Made by a program: the position numbers and the translations under genes. The notes under the pieces were generated by a model, which saw only the letters and a list, made by a program, of their open reading frames with translations, made no database searches and was not told the DNA's origin. This document shows, in pieces, positions 1 to 6,782 of a stretch of 22,502 bases of DNA (its first letter is position 1; every line of letters starts with the position of its first letter). This DNA comes from ZC4RG30 sp039929265 (lineage in GTDB: Bacteria > Pseudomonadota > Gammaproteobacteria > Steroidobacterales > Steroidobacteraceae): positions 1 through 22,502 of the forward strand of contig JBDSRN010000146.1 of the NCBI GenBank assembly GCA_039929265.1. Reading direction: 5' to 3'.

Positions 1-283
1 TTCCGCCGAACACTTCAACGATCGACTGATGGCCCAGGCAGACGCCGAACACCGGGATGCTGCCGGCAAAGGCGCGGATCATGTCCATCGACACGCCGGC
101 ATCGTAGGGGGTGCCAGGTCCGGGCGAGATACACAGATGCGTGGGCGCGAGTGCTCGCGCCTGCGCGATGTCGATCTCGTCGTTGCGATACACCTGCACA
201 TCGGCGCCGAGTATCAGGAACGCCTGCACGAGGTTGTAGCTGAACGAGTCATAGTTATCGATCAGCAACAGTCTGGGTTTCAC
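1..283 (-). CDS. trpG: Anthranilate synthase glutamine amidotransferase subunit (TrpG/PabA), partial
   Basis: Glutaminase subunit that releases ammonia from glutamine for TrpE, in the first step of tryptophan synthesis in the cytoplasm. Only the first 94 codons are present; the gene leaves the window at base 1. The class I amidotransferase start is clear: LLLIDNYDSFSYNL at about residues 5-18, the SPGPGTP oxyanion loop at about 53-59, and the nucleophile elbow GVCLGHQ near residue 80, holding the catalytic Cys. The start is GTG at 283-281, which shares a GTGA with the trpE stop, so the two subunits are probably translationally coupled. The same subunit can also serve PabB in folate synthesis; the trpE neighbour favours tryptophan as its main role. 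Confidence 0.96.
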   Translation of the reverse strand, partial: MKPRLLLIDNYDSFSYNLVQAFLILGADVQVYRNDEIDIAQARALAPTHLCISPGPGTPYDAGVSMDMIRAFAGSIPVFGVCLGHQSIVEVFGG

Positions 284-1665
284 AGTCCCTCCTGCGCGAG
301 CTCGAGGGCGCGACGCAATGCGGCGCTCTTGGCCAGCACTTCCTCGTACTCGGTCTGCGGGACGCTGTCGGCTACGATGCCGGCGCCCGCCTGATAGCTG
401 TACTGGTCGCCGCGGAACACCAGAGTGCGAATCGTGATCGCCTGATCCATGTCGCCCCTGGCGCCGAAGTAGCCGATGGTGCCGCCATACAGTTCGCGGC
501 GTACCGGCTCCAGCTCATCGATGATCTGCATCGCTCGCACCTTCGGTGCGCCGACGAGCGTGCCCGCGGGAAACGTCGCCGCGAACAGGTCGAACGCATC
601 GCGGCCTTCCGCGAGCTCGCCATGCACGCCGCTGACGATGTGCATCACGTGGCTGTAGCGCTCGATCGCGCGGTACGGCGTGACCTGCACGCTGCCCGCG
701 CGCGCGACACGACCGAGATCGTTGCGCGCGAGATCGACCAGCATCACGTGCTCGGCGTTTTCCTTCGGATCGGCGAGCAGACGCCGTTCGTTGGCGACAT
801 CCGCAGCGGTGTCGGCCCCGCGGGGCAACGTGCCGGCGATCGGCCGCAGCTCCGCGTGACCACGGTTCAGCTTCACGAGCGCCTCTGGCGAAGAGCCGAC
901 GACGGTGATGTCACCGAGCCGGCAGAAATACATGTACGGTGAGGGATTGATGAGCCGCAGCGCGCGATACACCTGGAACGGATCGAGATCGTGGCGCCCG
1001 GAGAATCGGTTCGACAGCACGAACTGGTACACGTCCCCCGACGCGATGTATTCCTGGGCGCGGCGCACGCCCGCGCAGTACTGTTCTTCGCTCAGCGAGG
1101 ATTCCGGCTTGCTGTAGCTGCCATGCTGCGTGGGCATCGTGATACCGCCACGCAGCGCGGTGATCAGTTCGCGACGCAGCGCCTGACGTTCATCCTCGCT
1201 GCCCGCATGCAGCAGCGCGATGCCGCGTGTGAGATGGTCGAACACCAGCAGCGAACGCGGCGCGACGTAATGCAGCACGGGAGTGTCGTCAAGCGGCACG
1301 GCATGTTTGGGCAGACGCTCGAAGAAGCGCACAACGTCGTACGAGGTGTAGCCGACCAGACCGCCAGCGAGCGGCACGTCCGCGATCTCGGGCAACGGAC
1401 GGGGCGCGGCATCCAGCGCGGTGCGCAGCAGATTCAGCAGCTCGTCGCGACTGCGCGGCACCGGATGGCGCTCCGCGCCGATTTGCATGCCGTTGGCGTC
1501 AAGGCGCACTTCGAGACCTTCGCCGAACCCGATGAACGAATAACGCGCGAGGCGTTCGCCGCCCTCGACGCTCTCCAGCAGGAAGCGCGGCTTGAACGCA
1601 CCAAGCTTGGCGAATGCCGAGACTGGCGTATCTAGGTCACCTGCGATGTCGAACGGCGGCTTCAA
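280..1665 (-). CDS. trpE: Anthranilate synthase component I
   Basis: Converts chorismate plus ammonia to anthranilate, the committed step to tryptophan. The 461-aa product has the LLES feedback (tryptophan-binding) motif at about 29-32, INPSPYMYF near 239-247, RPIAGTLPRG at about 274-283, and the C-terminal chorismate-binding signatures TFPAGTLVGAPK (about 364-375) and QAGAGIVADS (about 425-434). PIAGT rather than PIKGT separates it from PabB-type aminodeoxychorismate synthase, where the Lys is characteristic. I chose the TTG at 1665 because a GGAG at 1675-1672 lies 6 nt upstream; an in-frame TTG at 1677 would put the start on the ribosome site itself. The N-terminus is slightly shorter than in many TrpE proteins but keeps the LDTPVSAF element. 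It lies 24 nt after the attenuator T-tract and overlaps trpG by 4 nt. Confidence 0.97.
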   Translation of the reverse strand: MKPPFDIAGDLDTPVSAFAKLGAFKPRFLLESVEGGERLARYSFIGFGEGLEVRLDANGMQIGAERHPVPRSRDELLNLLRTALDAAPRPLPEIADVPLAGGLVGYTSYDVVRFFERLPKHAVPLDDTPVLHYVAPRSLLVFDHLTRGIALLHAGSEDERQALRRELITALRGGITMPTQHGSYSKPESSLSEEQYCAGVRRAQEYIASGDVYQFVLSNRFSGRHDLDPFQVYRALRLINPSPYMYFCRLGDITVVGSSPEALVKLNRGHAELRPIAGTLPRGADTAADVANERRLLADPKENAEHVMLVDLARNDLGRVARAGSVQVTPYRAIERYSHVMHIVSGVHGELAEGRDAFDLFAATFPAGTLVGAPKVRAMQIIDELEPVRRELYGGTIGYFGARGDMDQAITIRTLVFRGDQYSYQAGAGIVADSVPQTEYEEVLAKSAALRRALELAQEGL

Positions 1666-1689
1666 CCCTTTCTCCAAAGCGCAGACAAC

Positions 1690-1722
1690 AAAAAACCCAT
1701 CCCGGAGCGATCCGGAGATGGG
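1690..1722 (-). terminator. trp attenuator terminator (segments 3:4)
   Basis: On the minus strand, CCCATC (1722-1717) pairs with GATGGG (1701-1696). A bulged T follows, then CCGGA pairs with TCCGG around a TCGC loop. The 11-bp GC-rich stem is followed directly by six T residues (1695-1690), the form of an intrinsic terminator. It lies between the Trp-rich leader and trpE, with no other gene end nearby, so it fits a regulatory attenuator and not an operon end. Confidence 0.93.
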
Positions 1723-1784
1723 TTCTGGTGTACTTGCGCGTATCAGTTAAACGAAATAGCCCAGACCCACTCCTCAGGAGCGAG
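1714..1784 (-). promoter_or_regulatory. trp attenuator alternative stems (1:2 pause hairpin and 2:3 antiterminator)
   Basis: Segment 1 (1784-1777) can pair with segment 2 (1773-1766) over 8 bp including two G-U pairs, with the leader stop codon TGA as the 3-nt loop. Segment 2, GGAGTGGGT (1773-1765), can instead pair over 9 bp with ACCCATCTCC (1723-1714), leaving one bulged T. That second pairing uses the 5' arm of the terminator, so the two structures exclude each other. A ribosome stalled on the Trp codons (1794-1786) would cover segment 1, free segment 2 and allow antitermination. The pairings were worked out by hand; no folding energy was calculated. Confidence 0.87.
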
Positions 1785-1821
1785 GCCACCACCAGCGCGC
1801 AACGGTGATCCGGGCGTTCAT
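1774..1821 (-). CDS. trpL: trp operon leader peptide, 15 aa with WWW
   Basis: The peptide reads MNARITVARWWWPRS and stops at TGA 1776-1774. Three consecutive TGG codons at 1794-1786 act as the tryptophan sensor: low charged tRNA-Trp stalls the ribosome there and changes the fold of the downstream RNA. It is too short for normal gene finding but is supported by the promoter upstream, the alternative hairpins and terminator downstream, and trpE after that. No Shine-Dalgarno sequence precedes the ATG; the bases before it are pyrimidine-rich. The ATG is 8 nt past the -10 element, so the mRNA may start at the A of the ATG and be leaderless. Confidence 0.94.
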   Translation of the reverse strand: MNARITVARWWWPRS

Positions 1822-1828
1822 CCAAAGG

Positions 1829-1858
1829 AGTATGGCTAGGCCTTCCGGCCCCAGTCAA
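1829..1858 (-). promoter_or_regulatory. Promoter of the trp leader and operon
   Basis: Sigma70-like promoter on the minus strand: -35 TTGACT (1858-1853, 5 of 6 to consensus), an 18-nt spacer, and -10 CATACT (1834-1829, 4 of 6). Seven nucleotides separate the -10 from the leader ATG. The spacer contains GGCCGGAAGGCC, a small self-complementary element that could be an operator or chance. The promoter lies just past the stop codon of the upstream zinc-ribbon gene. Confidence 0.75.
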
Positions 1859-1862
1859 CCTG

Positions 1863-2102
1863 CTAGACGACGACCATGCCCTTCTTCGTACACGAGGGAC
1901 ATTCGGCGAGCTGCGGCAGGCGCAGGTCGAACCAGGAGCGTCCGCAGTCGCAGCGCATCCGGTACATCAGCTGCGCCTTGATGAGCGTCAGTTCTTCCTC
2001 GCAGACTTCGATGCCGGTCGGGGGTACGGGCAATCGCAGGACGACTTCCTGTGATTCTTCGCGTGAAACGCGGCGGCTGCGGTGGGCATGTGCTCGGTTC
2101 AT
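1863..2102 (-). CDS. Small zinc-ribbon-like protein of unknown function
   Basis: A 79-aa protein I cannot assign to a named family. The N-terminal 20 residues are basic and polar and look disordered. The C-terminal third has two cysteine pairs, C51-x-C53 (in RCDCGRSWF) and C68-x2-C71 (in ECPSC), the spacing of a treble-clef or zinc ribbon, with another Cys at 34. ATG 2102 was chosen because an AGG lies 7 nt upstream; an in-frame TTG at 2123 has no ribosome site. The gene ends 4 nt before the trp promoter -35, so readthrough into trpL is possible. Zinc binding is inferred from spacing only; a regulator or small nucleic-acid-binding protein would fit. Confidence 0.75.
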   Translation of the reverse strand: MNRAHAHRSRRVSREESQEVVLRLPVPPTGIEVCEEELTLIKAQLMYRMRCDCGRSWFDLRLPQLAECPSCTKKGMVVV

Positions 2103-2335
2103 CTCATTACCTGCCTTGTGCAAGCTGATTATTGTTATGTCCAGAGCGTCCCATAGCGTCCGCCACTTGGCAAGTGCGCCGAGTAATTCCTCGCACCTCC
2201 TTGATAATCAACACATTTGCCAAGATTACCAGTTTGTATCCCTAACCAACCCGCGGGCGCGACGGCCGAAGGTAATCCACGCGATCAGGTAGTCTCCCGG
2301 CTTCCTCCATCCACCCTCAAATGGTGCTCAAACCC
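2103..2335. promoter_or_regulatory. Divergent intergenic region with inverted and direct repeats
   Basis: This gap separates the minus-strand zinc-ribbon gene from the plus-strand ridA-like operon and is more AT-rich than its surroundings. It holds a 13-bp inverted repeat CACTTGGCAAGTG (2164-2176), an 11-bp inverted repeat TTGATAATCAA (2201-2211), a TTGCCAAG (2217-2224) that is the reverse complement of part of the first repeat, and a 10-bp tandem pair CAGAGCGTCC/CATAGCGTCC (2142-2161). These could be operators for the divergent genes. I found no convincing -35/-10 pair in either direction. Confidence 0.35.
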
Positions 2336-2722
2336 ATGCGTAGATTGATCTCGTCAGGTTCCAGATTTGAAACCGACATCGCCTACTCGCGCGCCGTGGT
2401 CGACGGCGACTGGATATTCGTGTCCGGATGCACGGGCTACGACTACACGACCATGACGATCAAGCCCGAGCCGCTCGAGCAGGCCGCGCAGGCATTGCGC
2501 AACATTGAGGCCGCGTTGTTACAGGCGTCGGCCACACTCGCTGATGTGGTGCGCGTTCATTACTATCTGACGAATGCAGCCGACTTTGAACCTTGCTGGC
2601 CGGCGCTGCGCGCGGCTTTTGGCATTTCCCGCCCCGCTGCGACGATGCTGTGTGTCTCTGCGCTCGCCGATGAGCACATGAAGATCGAGATCGAAGTTAC
2701 TGCGCTGCGCAGATTGAAGTAG
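2336..2722 (+). CDS. RidA (YjgF/YER057c/UK114) family protein lacking the catalytic Arg
   Basis: The product is 128 aa with the full RidA-family fold signature: ISSGSRFE near the start, AVVDGDWIFVSG around 19-30, an NIEAALLQA helix, DVVRVHYYLTNAADF in the middle, and a KIEIEVTALRR C-terminal strand. Archetypal RidA hydrolyses reactive 2-aminoacrylate/enamine intermediates using an Arg in a PARS-type motif. Here the equivalent stretch reads RPAATMLCV, with Ala at that position, so deaminase activity is doubtful and the protein may belong to a non-RidA subgroup. ATG 2336 was preferred because family members start about six residues before SSG; ATG 2321 is also in frame, and neither has a strong ribosome site. 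It is first in a five-gene run; the next gene starts 27 nt on. Confidence 0.88.
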   Translation: MRRLISSGSRFETDIAYSRAVVDGDWIFVSGCTGYDYTTMTIKPEPLEQAAQALRNIEAALLQASATLADVVRVHYYLTNAADFEPCWPALRAAFGISRPAATMLCVSALADEHMKIEIEVTALRRLK

Positions 2723-2749
2723 TGTCGACGATAAAGTTGGAGTTTATTG

Positions 2750-3073
2750 ATGAAAGAACTACTGGAGCACTGGCAGAGCGAAGCGAGCGGGCGAATCACG
2801 GCCGCGCAGTATCCGGTTCATCTCGAGATCGATGACGCGGCGCGCATTCACGCCCTGGTTGAAATGTTTCCTGGACGTTCGCAAGAGCAGGTGATCACCG
2901 ATTTGCTGCATGCAGCCCTGCAGCAACTTGCCGCATCCATGCCCTACGTGCCCGGCAAGAAGGTCATTTCCACCGACGAGCAGGGTGATCCGCTCTATGA
3001 AGATGCGGGCCTGACGCCGCGATTCATGGAGCTGACGCGCAAACACAAGAAACAGCTCGTCGAAGCGAAGTAG
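2750..3073 (+). CDS. Small conserved hypothetical protein
   Basis: A 107-aa soluble, mostly helical protein with no signal peptide or membrane segment. The core HLEIDDAARIHALVEMFPGRS, followed by a helix reading QVITDLLHAAL, resembles a short family that I recall being labelled 'type 1 pili tip component' in pseudomonad and xanthomonad genomes. Nothing in the sequence supports a pilus role, and that label may be a propagated error. The C-terminus reads DPLYEDAGLTPRFMELTRKH and is charged. The start ATG has GGAG 7 nt upstream; a TTG one codon earlier is a poorer choice. It ends 22 nt before the ATPase gene and is probably co-transcribed with it. Confidence 0.85.
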   Translation: MKELLEHWQSEASGRITAAQYPVHLEIDDAARIHALVEMFPGRSQEQVITDLLHAALQQLAASMPYVPGKKVISTDEQGDPLYEDAGLTPRFMELTRKHKKQLVEAK

Positions 3074-3095
3074 AGCTGACGACAAGGAGACCGCC

Positions 3096-5513
3096 GTGGC
3101 CGTCGACTACGAGAAGCTGGGCGTGTTCTATCTCGGCCGCGAGTATGACGCCGTCAAGGCCGCGCTTCGCGAAGGGCTCGTGCTCTACGATTCGCGCGAC
3201 CTGACGACGCACGCCGTATGCGTCGGCATGACGGGCAGCGGCAAGACCGGACTGTGCCTCGCCCTGCTCGAAGAGGCGGCGATCGACGGCGTGCCGGCGA
3301 TCTGCATTGATCCGAAAGGCGATCTCACCAATCTGCTTCTCACGTTTCCGAATCTTGCGCCCGGGGACTTCGAACCGTGGATCGATGCCTCCGAGGCCGC
3401 ACGGCAGAACATGAGCCCGGCGCAACTGGCGGCGCAGACTGCCGAGCGCTGGAAGACCGGTCTCGCTGATACGCAGCAGACGCCGGAGCGCATCACGAAA
3501 CTGCGCGCAGCAGTGGACCTCGCAATCTACACACCCGGCGCGCAACACGGACTGCCGCTGTCCGTACTTCGCTCGCTCGATGCGCCGCCGGCCGAGATCA
3601 TCGCCGACGAAACGGCGTTCGCAGAACGCATCAACGCGGTGTCGTCCGGACTGCTGACGCTCGCGGGCATTGCAGCTGATCCGATGCAGAGTCGCGAGAC
3701 GATTCTCGTCGCGAACATCCTCGATTACACGTGGCGCAGCGGTGCAAGTCTGGATATCGCCGGACTCATCGCCGCTATCCGCAAGCCTGCGATCGAAAAA
3801 GTCGGCGCGCTGGATCTGGAGACTTTTTATCCCGCCAGGGAGCGCACCGCACTCGCGATGTCGATCAACAATCTGCTCGCGTCGCCGAGCTTCTCCGCAT
3901 GGACCAAGGGCGAGCCCCTCGATGCACAGCGCCTGCTGTTCACGCCCGAAGGCAAGCCGCGCGTCGCAATAATCTCCATCGCGCATCTGTCGGATGCGGA
4001 GCGCATGTTCATCGTGACGCTATTGCTCAACGAAGTAATCGCCTGGATGCGGCGCCAGAGCGGCACATCGTCGCTGCGCGCAATCGTGTACATGGACGAG
4101 ATCTTTGGCTACTTCCCGCCGATCGCAAATCCGCCGTCGAAACAGCCCATGCTCACGCTGCTCAAGCAGGGTCGTGCGTTCGGTGTCGGCTGCGTGCTCG
4201 CGACGCAGAATCCCGTAGACCTCGATTACAAGGGTCTTTCGAACGCCGGCACCTGGTTCATCGGGCGACTGCAGACCGAGCGTGATCGCGACCGCGTGAT
4301 CGACGGCCTTGCAAGTGCGCTGCCCGGCGGCATCGATCGCGATCAGCTTGCGCCGATGATGGCGGCGCTCACCCAGCGCGTGTTTCTCATGCGTAATGTG
4401 CACGAGGATGCACCCGTGCTGATGAAGAGCCGCTGGGCACTTTCTTACCTGCGTGGTCCGCTCACCGGACCGGAGATCGCAAAGCTCATGGCACCACGCA
4501 AAGCGGCGATTGCCGCGAGCCCGGCGACTGGGCAGCTCGCGGCATCGATTGCGACTGTCGCGGCAACGAAGCCCGTACTGCCGGCGAGTCTGCCCGAGTA
4601 CTTCACCGCGGCTACACAGGGCACGGGCCCGATTTCATATCAGCCGCGCGTAATGGGAATCGCCAAGCTGCACTTCGTCGACAGCGCGCTCGGCATGGAC
4701 CAGTGGCAGACGAGCACACGGCTCGCGCCTTTGTCCGACGATGGCAAGGAAGTGCTGTGGTCCGAAGCGCAGGTTTTTGGCGAACTGAAACCGCGATTGA
4801 TGCGCACTGGTGCTGTCGACGCGAGTTATGCAGAACTGCCGGCCGCTGCCATGCGTGACGCAACGGCGGCAGCCTGGAGCAAGTCCCTCGGTAGCGCGCT
4901 GTACGAAAGCGCGCGTGCGCTGGTGCTGGTGTGCGATGCGCTGAAGGTAAGCTCCAAGCCTGGCGAGAGCGAAGGCGATTTCCGCGCCCGGCTCGCACTT
5001 GCGGTGCGCGAGAAGCGTGACGCACAAACCACTGCCCTGCGCAACAAGTACGCGCCCAAGCTGACCTCTCTGCAGGACGGCATCCGGCGCGCGCAGGAGA
5101 AATCGGAGCGCGAACGCTCGCAGCTCTCGCACCAGAAACTCAACACCGTGATTTCCATCGGCGCCACCGTGCTCGGCGCGTTGTTCGGTCGCAAGGCGAT
5201 TTCGGCAGGCAACATGGGGCGCGCCACTACGGCCGCGCGTTCGGCGAGCCGCATCGGTCGCGAATCACAGGACGTGGATCGTGCCGAGGAGAATCAGCAG
5301 ACGCTGGCGAAGCGCCTCGCCGATCTGCAGACTGAGCTCGATCGCGAGATCGAGTCGCTCGGCCGCGTGCTGGATCCCGCATCGATCGCGGTACGCAGCG
5401 TGCAGCTGAGCCCGCGCAAATCCGACATTGCAGTTGGCGAGATCGCGCTGGTGTGGACTGCATGGCGACGTGGCGCGGATGGTTTCCCCGTCGCCGCGTA
5501 CGAGAGCGCGTAG
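3096..5513 (+). CDS. HerA/FtsK-like P-loop ATPase with C-terminal coiled coil
   Basis: An 805-aa protein starting at GTG, with AAGGAG about 7 nt upstream. Walker A is GMTGSGKT at 44-51 and Walker B is VYMDE at 331-335; LATQNPVDLDYKGLSNAGTW soon after is typical of the HerA/VirB4-like additional-strand ATPases, which act as ring-shaped DNA or protein translocases. Residues of about 635-750 are rich in Glu, Arg and Gln with heptad-like Leu and look like two coiled-coil arms around a Gly/Ala-rich stretch (TVISIGATVLGALFG) that could be a flexible hinge or dip into a membrane. It is much longer than a bare HerA core. Its stop shares one base with the start of the next gene, a thioredoxin-fold lipoprotein. 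The substrate is unknown; a role in DNA processing or envelope transport would both fit. Confidence 0.88.
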   Translation: MAVDYEKLGVFYLGREYDAVKAALREGLVLYDSRDLTTHAVCVGMTGSGKTGLCLALLEEAAIDGVPAICIDPKGDLTNLLLTFPNLAPGDFEPWIDASEAARQNMSPAQLAAQTAERWKTGLADTQQTPERITKLRAAVDLAIYTPGAQHGLPLSVLRSLDAPPAEIIADETAFAERINAVSSGLLTLAGIAADPMQSRETILVANILDYTWRSGASLDIAGLIAAIRKPAIEKVGALDLETFYPARERTALAMSINNLLASPSFSAWTKGEPLDAQRLLFTPEGKPRVAIISIAHLSDAERMFIVTLLLNEVIAWMRRQSGTSSLRAIVYMDEIFGYFPPIANPPSKQPMLTLLKQGRAFGVGCVLATQNPVDLDYKGLSNAGTWFIGRLQTERDRDRVIDGLASALPGGIDRDQLAPMMAALTQRVFLMRNVHEDAPVLMKSRWALSYLRGPLTGPEIAKLMAPRKAAIAASPATGQLAASIATVAATKPVLPASLPEYFTAATQGTGPISYQPRVMGIAKLHFVDSALGMDQWQTSTRLAPLSDDGKEVLWSEAQVFGELKPRLMRTGAVDASYAELPAAAMRDATAAAWSKSLGSALYESARALVLVCDALKVSSKPGESEGDFRARLALAVREKRDAQTTALRNKYAPKLTSLQDGIRRAQEKSERERSQLSHQKLNTVISIGATVLGALFGRKAISAGNMGRATTAARSASRIGRESQDVDRAEENQQTLAKRLADLQTELDREIESLGRVLDPASIAVRSVQLSPRKSDIAVGEIALVWTAWRRGADGFPVAAYESA

Positions 5514-6778
5514 TGCGTCGCGGGTTTGCGTTCGTGGGACTGCTCGTGCTCGCGCTCATGGGCTGCGCCCAGCGCGAGCAGGCAGCGGCCGTTGCTCCTG
5601 CCGCGGCGCCGTCCGCCGATACGCGTTTCGACGGTGTGTATCGAACGGTACTGCACCTGCCCGCCGGCGAGCTGCCTTTCGGCCTTGAGATCGGCGATGG
5701 TCATGCATGGCTCATCAACGGCGCGGAGCGAATGCAGATCGACGATGTTGCGATTGAAGGCGACACCATTGCGATGACCATGCCGGGTTACCAGAACCGC
5801 CTCGCCGCAAAACTCGACGCTGACGGACTGCGCGGCAGCGTCACGCTGGTGAAACTGGCGGGCGAGAAGCACGTGATTCCGCTCACCGCAGCGCGGGGCG
5901 CGACTCATCGTTTCTTTGCCGGCGGCGATGCAGTGGGCCGGCCGGCGGATTTCTCCGGTCGCTGGGCCGTCGAATTCACCAATGACGAGGGCGGGCGCTA
6001 TTCCGCGGTGGGAGAGTTCACACAGCAGGGCGAATCGATCGAGGGTACGTTCCTCACAGGCACGGGTGATCACCGCTTCCTGGCCGGCAACGTGCGCGGG
6101 CGTGAGCTGCACCTTGCGACGTTCGATGGTGCGCACGCGTATCTGTATCGCGCGAAGCTCGACGAGAGGGGAAAACTCGTCGGCGATTACTGGTCGGGCC
6201 TTGCCTGGCACGAGCGCTTCGCCGGCAAACGCGATGCGAAGGCGAGCCTCGGCAAGGCCGAGAGCGCCACGACACTGCGCGCCGGCAGCGACTCGATCGA
6301 TTTCGCGTTTCCCGATGTCGACGGCAAGGTCGTCGCGCTGCACGACGAGCGATTCGCGGGCAAAGTAGTGGTCGTGACGCTTGCTGGAAGCTGGTGCCCG
6401 AACTGTCACGACGAGGCGGCATTTCTCGCACCCTACTATCTCGCGCAGCGCGGGCAGGGTCTCGAGGTCGTGGCACTGATGTTCGAGCAGTTCGGCGATC
6501 TGCCCGCTGCCACCGAGGCCGTTCGCCTGTTCCAGAAGCAGTTCGACATCCGATATCCACTGTTGATAGCGGGCATACACGACACGGACGACGCGACGAA
6601 GAAAGTTCCGCAGCTGAAGCAGGTGTACGCATTTCCCACGACGATATTCATCGATCGCAAGGGCAAGGTGCGTCGAATTCACACCGGCTTCTCCGGGCCC
6701 GCGACCGGCGAGCACTATGCACGCCTCAAGCAGGATTTCGACACAACCATCAGGCAACTGCTGAGCGAGAAAAGCTGA
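5513..6778 (+). CDS. TlpA/ResA-like thioredoxin-fold lipoprotein
   Basis: A 421-aa envelope protein. The start is GTG at 5513, using the last base of the preceding TAG stop. It opens with an RR-G-F start and a hydrophobic stretch ending LALMGC, with the lipidated Cys at residue 18. Residues of about 30-260 form a beta-rich domain of unknown function with repeated short polar strands. From about 265 it is an AhpC/TSA-Redoxin type domain: SWCPNC (C295 and C298) is the redox CxxC, and AFPTTIFID carries the usual cis-Pro. Expected role: thiol-disulfide exchange in the periplasm. The 1-nt overlap with the ATPase gene suggests the two are made together, which is unusual because one is cytoplasmic and the other lies outside the inner membrane. 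Confidence 0.88.
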   Translation: MRRGFAFVGLLVLALMGCAQREQAAAVAPAAAPSADTRFDGVYRTVLHLPAGELPFGLEIGDGHAWLINGAERMQIDDVAIEGDTIAMTMPGYQNRLAAKLDADGLRGSVTLVKLAGEKHVIPLTAARGATHRFFAGGDAVGRPADFSGRWAVEFTNDEGGRYSAVGEFTQQGESIEGTFLTGTGDHRFLAGNVRGRELHLATFDGAHAYLYRAKLDERGKLVGDYWSGLAWHERFAGKRDAKASLGKAESATTLRAGSDSIDFAFPDVDGKVVALHDERFAGKVVVVTLAGSWCPNCHDEAAFLAPYYLAQRGQGLEVVALMFEQFGDLPAATEAVRLFQKQFDIRYPLLIAGIHDTDDATKKVPQLKQVYAFPTTIFIDRKGKVRRIHTGFSGPATGEHYARLKQDFDTTIRQLLSEKS

Positions 6779-6782
6779 AGTC

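Noticed and set aside
2201..2229. Promoter for the ridA-like operon (TTGATA, 17-nt spacer, GATTAC)
   Set aside because: The -10 matches only 3 of 6 and TTGATA is better explained as part of an inverted repeat.
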